From positions 1 through 19,557 of the forward strand of contig JBOFWM010000020.1 of assembly GCA_051653625.1 (NCBI GenBank): DNA of 19,557 bases, written 5' to 3'. Position 1 is the stretch's first letter. Every line of letters starts with the position of its first letter. This stretch comes from SFDP01 sp051653625 (GTDB taxonomy: Bacteria; Bacillota; Clostridia; Lachnospirales; Lachnospiraceae). Position numbers and translations under genes: made by a program. Below the pieces are notes generated by a model that did not search any database, had not been told where the DNA came from, and saw nothing but the letters and a program-made list of their open reading frames with translations. Positions 6,440-13,790 of this stretch are shown here, one piece after another.

Positions 6440-7876
6440 ATGACAATGAAAAGAAGAATTTTTATATCCAATACAATAATCGTTTTGATTTCATTACTTA
6501 TTCTATATGGTGTATTTGGGGTACTATTTGTTGCTTTTGAAGATGAATATACCAATAGATTAGATCAAGAATATGGTTTAGCAGATCATGTATATGATGT
6601 TCAGACAATATTAATGGGAGCGCAAAATTCTTCTGTAACATGGGAACATTTAAGTGAAAAGATAGGAGAATATGGTTTTACCTTGTATGTATTGAATGAG
6701 AATCAAGAAGAATTTTCTAATACAGATAACTATCAAGTACAAGCTGTAACAGAACTAGAAGGGGTAGGATATCCATCTAGTCAGGTGAAATTATATAGTG
6801 TTGAGGGTGGTACGATAGCAAGGTGTATCATTTCAAAGAATGGATTAAATTATCATGTATATGCAGTTCATGCGGAAAAGGATATTTCTACTTTTGGAAT
6901 CAGTAAAGGAATGTATGATGTATTTATTGTTGTTTTTGTAATTTTAGGAATTATTGTGATTGCAAGTTTGTTATTTTGTAGCCAGTTTTTTACAAAAAAA
7001 TTGATTAAGAAAATTATGAAGCCTGTAGAGGAGTTGAATCAGGCGGCAAAGCGAATTAACGATGGCAATTTAGATATTCCAATTACCTATCAGGAAAAGG
7101 ATGAATTTTTAGAGTTATGTAATACCTTTAATGCAATGCAGAAAAATTTAAAGTCTGGTATGGAAAAAAATGCATCTTATGAAAAGGCAAGAACAGACAT
7201 GATTTCTGGTATTTCTCATGATCTGAGAACGCCGCTAACTTCAGTAAAAGGTTACGTAAAAGGGATGTTAGATGGTGTTGCTAATACGCCAGAAAAACAA
7301 AAAAAATATTTAGAGATGTCTTATAAAAAAGCGTGTGATATGGATGAATTATTGCAAAAGTTATTCTTTTTTTCAAAGCTAGAAACAGGAAATATGCCAA
7401 TTTTTATGCAATCAATTGAATTACGTGAATGGATAAAAGAGTATATCGAACAAAAGAAAATGGATTGCGAGGAAAAGGGATATTCTTTCAAATTAGAAAA
7501 GGAATATGAGAAATGTTTTGTAACAATAGATATTGATCAAATGAGAAGAGTGTTTGATAATCTAATTGAAAATAGTCAAAAATATGCGGAAGTAAGTTCC
7601 CTTGTGATTACTATTAAAATAGAAAAAATGGATAAAAAGATTAAGATTATATTTTCAGATAATGGAAAAGGAATAGACGAAGATAAATTACCCCATGTAT
7701 TTGAACAATTTTACCGTGGAGATTTAGCTAGAACAAGTAAAAATGATGGGAGTGGATTAGGACTTTATGTATGTAAACATATTGTAGAAGAACATGGCGG
7801 GAAAATTAACGCTAAAAATGATGATGGATTTGTGGTTGAAATGGAAATTCCCTTTACGGAAGGAGGAAGCTTATAA
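6440..7876 (+). CDS. Membrane sensor histidine kinase with HAMP domain
   Basis: A 478-aa class I sensor kinase. A first membrane helix (about 8-32) and a second (about 159-183) enclose an extracytoplasmic domain of roughly 125 residues with no recognised fold. A HAMP linker follows (about 184-237; KPVEELNQAAKRINDGNLDIPI). The HisKA helix carries the phosphoacceptor H260 in SGISHDLRTPLTSVKGY. The ATPase domain shows the N box (NLIENSQKYA, N378), DNGKG at 407-411, FEQFYRG, and GSGLGLYVCKHIVEEHGG at 437-454. The ATG at 6440 is chosen because GAAGGGG stands about 8 bases upstream; an in-frame TTG at 6377 lies inside the terminator T-run. The stop codon overlaps the next start by one base, so kinase and regulator are co-translated partners. 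The stimulus is unknown; context suggests envelope control. Confidence 0.96.
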   Translation: MTMKRRIFISNTIIVLISLLILYGVFGVLFVAFEDEYTNRLDQEYGLADHVYDVQTILMGAQNSSVTWEHLSEKIGEYGFTLYVLNENQEEFSNTDNYQVQAVTELEGVGYPSSQVKLYSVEGGTIARCIISKNGLNYHVYAVHAEKDISTFGISKGMYDVFIVVFVILGIIVIASLLFCSQFFTKKLIKKIMKPVEELNQAAKRINDGNLDIPITYQEKDEFLELCNTFNAMQKNLKSGMEKNASYEKARTDMISGISHDLRTPLTSVKGYVKGMLDGVANTPEKQKKYLEMSYKKACDMDELLQKLFFFSKLETGNMPIFMQSIELREWIKEYIEQKKMDCEEKGYSFKLEKEYEKCFVTIDIDQMRRVFDNLIENSQKYAEVSSLVITIKIEKMDKKIKIIFSDNGKGIDEDKLPHVFEQFYRGDLARTSKNDGSGLGLYVCKHIVEEHGGKINAKNDDGFVVEMEIPFTEGGSL

Positions 7877-8598
7877 TGAGTAAAATATTGATTGTAGAAG
7901 ATGATGAAGGGATAGCGTGTCTAGAACGAGATTATCTTGAAATAAATGGATATGAAGTAGAAATAAAAAATGATGGAACAAATGTAGTAGATATGGTTTT
8001 AAACGGAGAGTATGATTTGATAATCCTTGATTTGATGCTTCCAGGAGTTAATGGATACGAGATCTGTAGAGAGATTAGAGATAAAATAGATATTCCGATA
8101 CTAATGGTGACTGCGAAGACAGAATCTATTGATAAAATTAGAGGATTAGGTTTAGGTGCAGATGATTATATTGCAAAACCTTTTGATCCAGCAGAGCTTG
8201 TTGCAAGAGTGCAGTCGCACTTAAAGAGATATGAAAGATTAACTAGTGTAGTGAAAAATAGAAATCTTGATGAAGAAGTGATAGAGGAGCATACTATTGT
8301 AATTAAAACGCTTCATATCCAAACAAAGAGTTGGAAGGTATTTAAGGATGGAGAAGAAATAAAGTTACCTCATAGAGAATTTGAGTTGCTAAGCTTTTTA
8401 GCAATGAATCCTAATATTGTATTTTCAAAAGATACATTATTTGAAAAAATATGGGGATATGATTACATAGGAGATAGTGCAACGGTATCGGTACATATTA
8501 ATCGAATTAGAGACAAAATAGAAGAAGATAGTAAGAATCCACAAATCATAGAAACGGTATGGGGAGCGGGTTATCGATTAAATATAGAAAAAAATTAA
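7876..8598 (+). CDS. OmpR/PhoB-family response regulator
   Basis: A 240-aa two-domain regulator. The receiver domain (about 3-118) has the acidic pair D9-D10, the phosphoacceptor D52 in LIILDLMLPG, T79 in ILMVTAK and K101 in DYIAKPF. The C-terminal winged-helix domain (about 140-238) has the OmpR-type pattern: LPHREFELLSFLAMNP, then LFEKIWGYDYIGDSATVSVHINRIRDKIE and the terminal IETVWGAGYRL. AGGAGG sits within the end of the kinase gene, upstream of the ATG at 7876. It is the cognate partner of the preceding kinase by one-base overlap. A terminator closes the pair. The tandem repeats 55-75 bases downstream of its stop, ahead of the glycolipid operon, are a plausible target. Confidence 0.97.
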   Translation: MSKILIVEDDEGIACLERDYLEINGYEVEIKNDGTNVVDMVLNGEYDLIILDLMLPGVNGYEICREIRDKIDIPILMVTAKTESIDKIRGLGLGADDYIAKPFDPAELVARVQSHLKRYERLTSVVKNRNLDEEVIEEHTIVIKTLHIQTKSWKVFKDGEEIKLPHREFELLSFLAMNPNIVFSKDTLFEKIWGYDYIGDSATVSVHINRIRDKIEEDSKNPQIIETVWGAGYRLNIEKN

Positions 8599-8626
8599 AA
8601 AACAGCTACGAGAGTGGCTGTTTTTT
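8597..8626 (+). terminator. Rho-independent terminator of the two-component operon
   Basis: CAGCTAC at 8603-8609 pairs with GTGGCTG at 8614-8620 (one G-U wobble) around a GAGA loop. The preceding A-run (8597-8602) faces the T-run (8621-8626). The A-run begins within the stop codon of the regulator gene. Confidence 0.92.
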
Positions 8627-8652
8627 ATTATCCATTTTATTTGGGTTAGAAT

Positions 8653-8674
8653 TTGTTTAAGAATTGTTTAAAAA
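8653..8674 (+). promoter_or_regulatory. Tandem 11-bp repeats, candidate response-regulator binding site
   Basis: TTGTTTAAGAA at 8653-8663 is followed immediately by TTGTTTAAAAA at 8664-8674: two head-to-tail 11-bp units, one helical turn apart. A poorer third copy, TTGGGTTAGAA, may precede them at 8641-8651. Written differently, they contain TTTAAG-N5-TTTAAA at 8656-8672, close to the CiaR box of Streptococcus pneumoniae (TTTAAG-N5-TTTAAG). Direct repeats with this period are typical of OmpR-family binding sites. They end about 7 bases before the expected -35 region of the following promoter. Confidence 0.6.
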
Positions 8675-8680
8675 TTATAT

Positions 8681-8709
8681 CTTTGTTGTTTATGTGTATT
8701 CGTTAAAAT
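8681..8709 (+). promoter_or_regulatory. Promoter of the glycolipid operon
   Basis: TAAAAT at 8704-8709 is a fair -10, but the -35 position holds only CTTTGT at 8681-8686 (17-base spacing). A weak -35 directly downstream of a tandem regulator site is what an activator-dependent promoter would look like. Confidence 0.5.
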
Positions 8710-8740
8710 ACTTTCAGAGCATACAGAAAGAGGTAGTTTT

Positions 8741-9943
8741 ATGAAGATAGGAATTTTTACAGATACATATTATCCAGAAATAAATGGCGTTGCAAATTCA
8801 GCATATCAGTTAAAAAAAGAGTTAGAAAATAGAGGAAATAGTGTATATGTATTTACAGTTAGTAATCCAGAGGTGAAAGAGCAAGAACCGGGTGTTTTTC
8901 GAATGAAAAGTCTTCCATTTATTTTGCTTAAAGATAGAAGAATAGGATGTAGCTTGGCTACTATTTGGATGAAAACGATAGAGGCATTAGAACTAGATAT
9001 CATTCATACTCAAACAGAGTTTTCAATAGGTCATTTGGGTAGAAAGGCAGCTAGAGAATTAAAGATACCAATTGTACATACTTATCATACTATTTATGAA
9101 GATTATACCCATTATTTAAAGGTTCCAGGAAATGAAACATTAAAGGGAATGATTAGAACATTCAGTAGATATTGTTGTAATAGAGCAGATACTGTTATTG
9201 TTCCAACTAAGAAAGTCGAAAAACTGTTGAAACAATATCATGTGAGCAAAGAAATTGCTATTCAACCAACTGGAATTGATATAGAAAAGTTTCAACATGT
9301 GGATCATCATGCAGTAGAACAACTAAAAAAACAATGGAATCTTAGTAGTGAAAATCATATTTTGATTAGCATCGGAAGGATTTCAAAAGAAAAAAACATA
9401 GAGGAATTGATCTATATGATGAAAAAAGTAGTGCAAATAGATTCGCTTGCAAGACTTTTAATTGTAGGAGCAGGACCAGAAAAAGAAAAAATAATCTCAT
9501 TGGTACAAGCAAAAGGGTTAGAGTCATTTATAATTTTTGCTGGAGAAGTTAACTGGAATACCATACAAAACTATTATGCATTAGGTGATGTATTTGTAAG
9601 CGCATCAAAGAGTGAAACACAAGGTCTTACCTATGTAGAAGCTCTTGCATCTGGGAAACCATTATTAGTTCGAAAAGATGAGTGTTTAGAAGAGCTCTTA
9701 GAAAATGGTAGAAATGGATATTCTTATTCAGCGCAAACAGAGTTTTTAGAGTATTATTTTAAATTATTTTATCAGAATATCTATTTATCGATGGAGAAAG
9801 AGGCAGTGCAATATGCTTCAAGGATTTCTGCAAATAAATTTGGAGCTGGGATAGAAAACATTTATAGAGAAACCATTTACAAAGTAGCCTTAAATGAAGA
9901 AAGGAAGGAAGTATATGATCAAATACATTCCATTGCTGGATAA
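8741..9943 (+). CDS. LafA-like GT4 glycosyltransferase (1,2-diacylglycerol 3-glucosyltransferase type)
   Basis: A 400-aa GT-B fold, family GT4 enzyme without a signal peptide, expected to act at the inner face of the membrane. The N-terminal half has the acceptor-side signature seen in diacylglycerol glucosyltransferases: MKIGIFTDTYYPEINGVANS, then IIHTQTEFSIGHLG at 87-100 and PIVHTYHTIYEDYTHYL at 110-126. The C-terminal half has GRISKEKNIEEL at 212-223, and the E-X7-E nucleotide-sugar motif at E292 and E300 (SETQGLTYVEALASGKP). Known relatives (LafA of Listeria and streptococci, alMGS of Acholeplasma) transfer glucose from UDP-glucose to diacylglycerol. Sugar donor and linkage here are inferred. 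AGAGGTAG precedes the ATG. The gene overlaps the next start by 29 bases and begins an operon with a second GT4 enzyme. Confidence 0.88.
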   Translation: MKIGIFTDTYYPEINGVANSAYQLKKELENRGNSVYVFTVSNPEVKEQEPGVFRMKSLPFILLKDRRIGCSLATIWMKTIEALELDIIHTQTEFSIGHLGRKAARELKIPIVHTYHTIYEDYTHYLKVPGNETLKGMIRTFSRYCCNRADTVIVPTKKVEKLLKQYHVSKEIAIQPTGIDIEKFQHVDHHAVEQLKKQWNLSSENHILISIGRISKEKNIEELIYMMKKVVQIDSLARLLIVGAGPEKEKIISLVQAKGLESFIIFAGEVNWNTIQNYYALGDVFVSASKSETQGLTYVEALASGKPLLVRKDECLEELLENGRNGYSYSAQTEFLEYYFKLFYQNIYLSMEKEAVQYASRISANKFGAGIENIYRETIYKVALNEERKEVYDQIHSIAG

Positions 9944-10517
9944 CTATAAAAAAATAATATTAATTGTTAGTACATTTTTTGTAGTGGTAGGAACGATTTA
10001 TGGATTTCATATGGGTATTTTCACAGATCAAGAGAAAATGAAAGTATTTATGGAGCAATGGGGAGTTTTAGCACCTTTAGTTTTTGTGTTTTTACAAGCA
10101 ATACAGGTAGTCGTTCCTATTCTTCCAGGAGCTGTTGGATGTGTATATGGTGTAGTTTTTTTTGGTGTAGTAGGTGGATTTGTTCTTAATTATGTTGGGA
10201 TTTGTTTAGGTTCAATTTGGACCTTTTTAATTGCTAGAAGTTTAGGACGTGATTTTGTGCAGAAAATAACAGGTGAAAAATTTTATGATAAATATAGTGC
10301 TTTTTTAATGAAAGAAAATCGATTTGAAAAACTTTTTGCATTCTTAATTTTTTTACCAGTTGCACCTGATGATTTTCTTTGTTATTTAGCAGGTGTAAGT
10401 AAAATGACATTAAAGAAATTTACAGTTATTATTTTATTAGGAAAACCGATGGCCATTTTTTTATATAGTATGGGTTTAAATCAGGTGTTTAAAGCGCTGC
10501 TTAATTTTGCAGCATAA
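9915..10517 (+). CDS. TVP38/TMEM64 (DedA-like) family membrane protein
   Basis: A 200-aa integral membrane protein of about six hydrophobic segments. Family marks: QVVVPILPGAVGCVYGV at 64-80 with the conserved P-G re-entrant loop, GSIWTFLIARSLGRDFV at 99-115 with the conserved arginine R108, and FLPVAPDDFLCYLAG at 146-160 with P148 and D152/D153. Eukaryotic TMEM41B/VMP1 and bacterial DedA relatives act as lipid scramblases or flippases. Placed between two glycolipid glycosyltransferases, it may move glucosyl-diacylglycerol or a related lipid across the membrane; that is an inference. The ATG at 9915 is preferred over an in-frame ATG at 9894 because GGAAGG lies just upstream of it. Overlap with the preceding gene implies translational coupling. 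Confidence 0.92.
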   Translation: MIKYIPLLDNYKKIILIVSTFFVVVGTIYGFHMGIFTDQEKMKVFMEQWGVLAPLVFVFLQAIQVVVPILPGAVGCVYGVVFFGVVGGFVLNYVGICLGSIWTFLIARSLGRDFVQKITGEKFYDKYSAFLMKENRFEKLFAFLIFLPVAPDDFLCYLAGVSKMTLKKFTVIILLGKPMAIFLYSMGLNQVFKALLNFAA

Positions 10518-10534
10518 CTAGATGAGGAGAAAGT

Positions 10535-11536
10535 ATGAAAGTTTATTTACATTCAGGAATGCAGAAATTGATTGAAAAGAGTGGAGTAGGTCGCGCGATT
10601 TATCATCAGCGATGTGCAGCAAAAGCAAATGGGATTGAGATAACACAAATTATAGACGATGCCGATGTTGTTCATATCAATACTGTTTTTTTAGAATCGG
10701 TGCGAATTGCGAAATTTTGCCATAAGAAAGGAATACCGGTTGTATATCATGCACATTCTACCAAAGAAGATTTTAGGAATTCTTTTTTAGGAACGAATAT
10801 GCTTGATCGGCTTTTTGGAATATGGATAAAATATTGTTATAACAAAGGAGATATTATTATTACGCCAACAGAATATTCAAAGAGGCTTTTGCGTTCTTAT
10901 GGAATAAAAAAAGAAATACAGGCAGTATCAAATGGAATCGATTTAGACTATTATGACAAAGAAAAGGTACAACAAGGAAACTTTAGGAAAAAGTATGGAT
11001 ATGGACAGGATGTTAAAATTATTATGTCTGTTGGACTTACGATTGAACGAAAGGGAATTTTAGATTTTGTAGAATTAGCGAAACGAATGCCTGAGTATCA
11101 GTTTATATGGTTTGGAGAAACAAATTTAAATACAGTACCAAAGAAAATAAGGAAGGCAGTTTATACAAAGCTCCCTAATTTAAAATTTGCAGGATATGCT
11201 AAAAAAGAAGAATTAAGGGAGGCTTATGCGGATTGTGATTTATTTCTTTTTCCTTCTAAGGAAGAAACAGAGGGAATTGTAGTGTTAGAGGCTTTGGCAA
11301 TGAAAATTCCTATTTTATTAAGAAATATTCCAGTATATGAGGATTGGCTTATTCACAATCAAGATGTATATAAAGCAAGTTGCCTTGATGGATTTGAACA
11401 AAAAATTAGGGGAATACTTGAGGAAAAACTTCCAAATCTTGTAAATCAAGGATATAATGTTGCGCAAACGAGAACAATTGAACAAGTTGGAAAACAACTT
11501 CTAGAAATTTATAATAGAAGTTTAGAAAGTGTGTAA
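10535..11536 (+). CDS. LafB/CpoA-like GT4 glycosyltransferase (second sugar of diglycosyl-diacylglycerol)
   Basis: A 333-aa GT4 enzyme of the LafB/CpoA/alDGS type, which adds the second hexose to monoglucosyl-diacylglycerol. Family marks include KSGVGRAIYHQ at 15-25, VVHINT at 45-50, VVYHAHSTKEDFRNSFLG at 69-86, ITPTEYSKRLL at 109-119, VSNGIDLDYY at 131-140, SVGLTIERKGILDFVELAKRMP at 165-186 (shorter than the usual quote but clear), and the E-X7-E motif at E244 and E252 (EETEGIVVLEALA). These match my memory of the pneumococcal CpoA/LafB family closely. The donor could be UDP-galactose or UDP-glucose; the sequence does not say. GAGGAGAAAGT leads into the ATG and the gap from the TVP38 gene is 17 bases, so it is one operon. 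Confidence 0.88.
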   Translation: MKVYLHSGMQKLIEKSGVGRAIYHQRCAAKANGIEITQIIDDADVVHINTVFLESVRIAKFCHKKGIPVVYHAHSTKEDFRNSFLGTNMLDRLFGIWIKYCYNKGDIIITPTEYSKRLLRSYGIKKEIQAVSNGIDLDYYDKEKVQQGNFRKKYGYGQDVKIIMSVGLTIERKGILDFVELAKRMPEYQFIWFGETNLNTVPKKIRKAVYTKLPNLKFAGYAKKEELREAYADCDLFLFPSKEETEGIVVLEALAMKIPILLRNIPVYEDWLIHNQDVYKASCLDGFEQKIRGILEEKLPNLVNQGYNVAQTRTIEQVGKQLLEIYNRSLESV

Positions 11537-11538
11537 AT

Positions 11539-12045
11539 ATGAATATTAAAGTAGAACGTATTACAAAAGAAGAAGTATTAGAGTTTAAACTTGATATGCA
11601 AGAAGCATTTCAAAAAGGTGCGGAAAAAGAGTTTCCAGATTTAGATACGTTAGTTCTTCCAGAGGAAGATATTGATCGATCCTTAAATGCCAATGGTGCA
11701 ATTGCATACAAAGCAATTGTAAATAATGAAATGGTAGGTGGTGCAATCGTAGTAATTGATGAAAAAACGCAACATAATCATCTTGATTTTTTGTATGTAA
11801 AATGCGGAATACAAAGTAATGGGGTGGGACAATTTATTTGGAATGAAATAGAACAATTCCATTCTAATACTAAGGTATGGGAGACGGTTACTCCATATTT
11901 TGAAAAGAGAAATCTTCATTTTTATATTAATCGATGTGGATTTCATATTGTAGAATTTTTCAATTCACGTCATAAAGATCCACATATGCAAGACGATACG
12001 ATTGGAAAAGAGTGTTTCTTTCGATTTGAGAAGAGAATGAAATAG
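11539..12045 (+). CDS. GNAT-family N-acetyltransferase
   Basis: A 168-aa single-domain acetyl-CoA-dependent acyltransferase. The GNAT fold is visible from the N-terminal strand (NIKVERITKEEV), the central strands AIAYKAIVNNEMVGGAIVVI (near 54-73) and HNHLDFLYVK (near 79-88), the acetyl-CoA loop region in GIQSNGVGQFIWNEIE (near 90-105), and the late motif YFEKRNLHFYINRCGFHIVEFF (about 115-136). The pyrophosphate loop is less glycine-rich than the consensus but recognisable. It begins 2 bases after the LafB-like gene and has only a weak ribosome binding site, so translation is probably coupled. The acceptor is unknown; it may be unrelated to glycolipid synthesis and simply share the transcript. 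Confidence 0.88.
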   Translation: MNIKVERITKEEVLEFKLDMQEAFQKGAEKEFPDLDTLVLPEEDIDRSLNANGAIAYKAIVNNEMVGGAIVVIDEKTQHNHLDFLYVKCGIQSNGVGQFIWNEIEQFHSNTKVWETVTPYFEKRNLHFYINRCGFHIVEFFNSRHKDPHMQDDTIGKECFFRFEKRMK

Positions 12046-12082
12046 CAAAATATAATCAGATCATATGTCTCTTTTCTAACAT

Positions 12083-12120
12083 TTGTGATACTTGTGTTAA
12101 AAATCACATTGTGATACAAT
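12083..12120 (+). promoter_or_regulatory. IclR gene promoter with overlapping palindromic operator
   Basis: TTGTGT at 12092-12097 and TACAAT at 12115-12120 form a promoter with 17-base spacing. A perfect palindrome ATCACA-T-TGTGAT (12103-12115) covers the spacer and the first base of the -10. A further copy of the half-site, within the 9-base direct repeat TTGTGATAC (12083-12091 and 12109-12117), lies one step upstream. This placement suits autorepression by the IclR protein encoded directly downstream. Confidence 0.65.
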
Positions 12121-12149
12121 GGTTTCATTATGTGGAACAGGAGAGTTGT

Positions 12150-12926
12150 ATGGAAGAAAAGAACCCGATACAAGTTGCAGACAGATTATTTGGAGTGTTA
12201 GAACAATTAGCTGAAAATGGTCCAATGGGACTTATGGAAATAACGAAAGAAGTGAACTTAAATAAAAGTACGGTGCATCGTGTGCTTTTATCCTTGCAAT
12301 GCATGGGATACGTAAAACAACGAGAAGAAGATTCAAAATACGAATTAACACTTAAAATTGTAGAATTATCCAATAAAATTATGGGACGTATTGATATTAT
12401 TGGGAAGGTGCGGATATATTTGCGAGAGTTGATGCATAAAACAGGGGAGACTGTACATTTTGTTAAATTAGAAGGTATTGATGCTGTATATATTGATAAA
12501 GTTGAAGCGAGACATAATTCGATACAAATGGTTTCAAGGATTGGAAGTAAGATTCCATTCTATTGTTCTGGTGTAGGAAAAGCAATGGCAGCAGATATGT
12601 CGGAGGATGCTGTTTATAGAATGTGGGAAAAATCTGTAATACAACAGAGAACAGCTCATACAATTATTACGTATGAAACTTTTTTACAGATACTTTCTGA
12701 AATTCGTCAAACAGGATATGCAAAAGATGATGAAGAAAATGAACTTGGAGTAAGATGTGTTGCTGTATCGCTAGACATTCCAGATGGACAGGAGCGATAC
12801 GCAATCAGCATTTCAGCACCAGTTGCAAGAATGGAAAAAGAACGAATGGCTATGCTTGCAAGTGAACTCTTAAATACGAAACAAATGATTCGGAAAGAGT
12901 TTTTAGTATTAGGCGATATAGAGTAA
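12150..12926 (+). CDS. IclR-family transcriptional regulator
   Basis: A 258-aa DNA-binding regulator. An N-terminal winged helix (about 7-65) includes VADRLFGVLEQLAENGPMGL, the recognition-helix region LNKSTVHRVLLSLQCMGYV (37-55) and the wing with YELTLKIVEL. The effector-binding domain (about 80-250) has the IclR pattern: ETVHFVKLEGIDAVYIDKVE, IGSKIPFYCSGVGKAMAA (131-148), TGYAKDDEENELGVRCVAV and ISISAPVARM. The ATG at 12150 is chosen because CAGGAGAG stands before it; an earlier in-frame GTG falls inside the promoter. The family commonly regulates sugar-acid or aromatic catabolism, but no such genes adjoin it, so the regulon is unknown. It has its own promoter and terminator and is likely autoregulated. 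Confidence 0.95.
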   Translation: MEEKNPIQVADRLFGVLEQLAENGPMGLMEITKEVNLNKSTVHRVLLSLQCMGYVKQREEDSKYELTLKIVELSNKIMGRIDIIGKVRIYLRELMHKTGETVHFVKLEGIDAVYIDKVEARHNSIQMVSRIGSKIPFYCSGVGKAMAADMSEDAVYRMWEKSVIQQRTAHTIITYETFLQILSEIRQTGYAKDDEENELGVRCVAVSLDIPDGQERYAISISAPVARMEKERMAMLASELLNTKQMIRKEFLVLGDIE

Positions 12927-12934
12927 TATATGTA

Positions 12935-12974
12935 AGGCTTTTCACTAGATGTCATAGTGAAAAGTCTATTTTTT
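12935..12974 (+). terminator. Rho-independent terminator of the IclR gene
   Basis: A 13-bp stem with one G-U pair joins 12935-12947 (AGGCTTTTCACTA) and 12955-12967 (TAGTGAAAAGTCT) around a 7-base loop, followed by A and six T residues. Confidence 0.92.
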
Positions 12975-12996
12975 ATTTGGATAAACATGCTTACAA

Positions 12997-13025
12997 TTGA
13001 CACACATACTACTAAGTGTTATTAT
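12997..13025 (+). promoter_or_regulatory. Consensus promoter of the PadR operon
   Basis: A perfect -35 TTGACA at 12997-13002 and -10 TATTAT at 13020-13025 are 17 bases apart. The inverted pair TACTAC (13007-13012) and GTAGTA (13032-13037) brackets the -10 and the start of transcription, and a smaller AGTA/TACT pair (13034-13037, 13043-13046) overlaps its right arm. Such symmetry is consistent with repression by PadR, but the operator is inferred. Confidence 0.8.
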
Positions 13026-13080
13026 GTAGCGGTAGTAAGTAATACTGCATACATGTTATACGGAGTAGGAGGATAGAAAT

Positions 13081-13407
13081 TTGGAAAATTTGACAGAAAT
13101 GTTAAAAGGTGTTCTTGAAGGATGTATTCTTGAAATTATAAGTTGTAATGAAACATATGGATATGAAATTACAAGACAATTAAATGCATTGGGATTTGAA
13201 GATGTTGTAGAAGGTACTGTATATACTATCTTAGTAAGGCTTGAAAAAAATAAGCTGGTACAAATAGAAAAAAAGCCATCTGACATAGGACCGCCAAGAA
13301 AATTTTATTCTTTAAATGATGCTGGACGTTTAGAATTAGAAAAATTCTGGAAAAAGTGGGAGTACCTGTCATTAAAAATTAATCATTTAAAGGAGAAAAA
13401 ATTATGA
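13081..13407 (+). CDS. PadR-family transcriptional regulator
   Basis: A 108-aa winged-helix repressor of the small PadR subfamily (PF03551 type). Visible marks: LKGVLEGCILEIIS at about 9-22, ETYGYEITRQL at about 25-35, the wing and recognition region VVEGTVYTILVRLEKNKLV, GPPRKFYSLNDAGRLELEKFWKKW near 70-93. The start is the TTG at 13081, placed 8 bases after AGGAGG; no suitable ATG lies nearby. These repressors usually control adjacent genes and respond to small toxic or phenolic ligands. The stop codon overlaps the start of the next gene by 4 bases (ATGA), so PadR and the two DUF1048 genes are one translationally coupled operon. Confidence 0.94.
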   Translation: MENLTEMLKGVLEGCILEIISCNETYGYEITRQLNALGFEDVVEGTVYTILVRLEKNKLVQIEKKPSDIGPPRKFYSLNDAGRLELEKFWKKWEYLSLKINHLKEKKL

Positions 13408-13790
13408 AAAAATCTTTTTGTGAACTCATAATTGGAAGTGTAGAAGAAAAAAAAGAATATAGAACTTTGATGAAAAAAGTAAATGCATTGCCTAAAAACT
13501 ATAAATATGCATATAAAAAAATTCAGAATTATATGTATTGTGTGGGTTCTCCCAATGGTGATTTTGCAATATTTTCGAACTTAGAAGTGTTTTATGAATT
13601 ATTGAATTTGTTTCAAGAAAGTGTAGCAGAGGAAAAAACACTTGTAGAGTTTTTAGGGGAAGATGTGGCAAAATTTGCGGATGAATTTATGTTAGCATTT
13701 TCTGATGAGGATAAAAATAGTAATGCAAGAAATAAGCTGAATCATGAGATTAAAGAATACTTAGAGAGGGGATGTGGATTAAATGAGTAA
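13404..13790 (+). CDS. DUF1048 family protein (first copy)
   Basis: A 128-aa soluble, mostly helical protein. I recognise it as DUF1048 from its composition and its pairing with PadR: EKKEYRTLMKKVNALPKNYKYAYKKIQNYM near 12-42, and LNLFQESVAEEKTLVEFLGEDVAKFADEF near 67-96. The biochemical role is unknown. DUF1048 proteins typically follow a PadR regulator in Firmicutes and may occur in tandem. Compared with the next gene, this copy has an extra loop after YM and a longer C-terminal end. It overlaps PadR by 4 bases and the next gene by 8 bases. Confidence 0.85.
   Translation: MKKSFCELIIGSVEEKKEYRTLMKKVNALPKNYKYAYKKIQNYMYCVGSPNGDFAIFSNLEVFYELLNLFQESVAEEKTLVEFLGEDVAKFADEFMLAFSDEDKNSNARNKLNHEIKEYLERGCGLNE

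Noticed and set aside
6200..6440. Known riboswitch in the leader of the kinase gene
   Set aside because: I see none of the conserved cores I know for c-di-GMP, preQ1, ZTP, purine, SAM or T-box elements here or elsewhere in the window.
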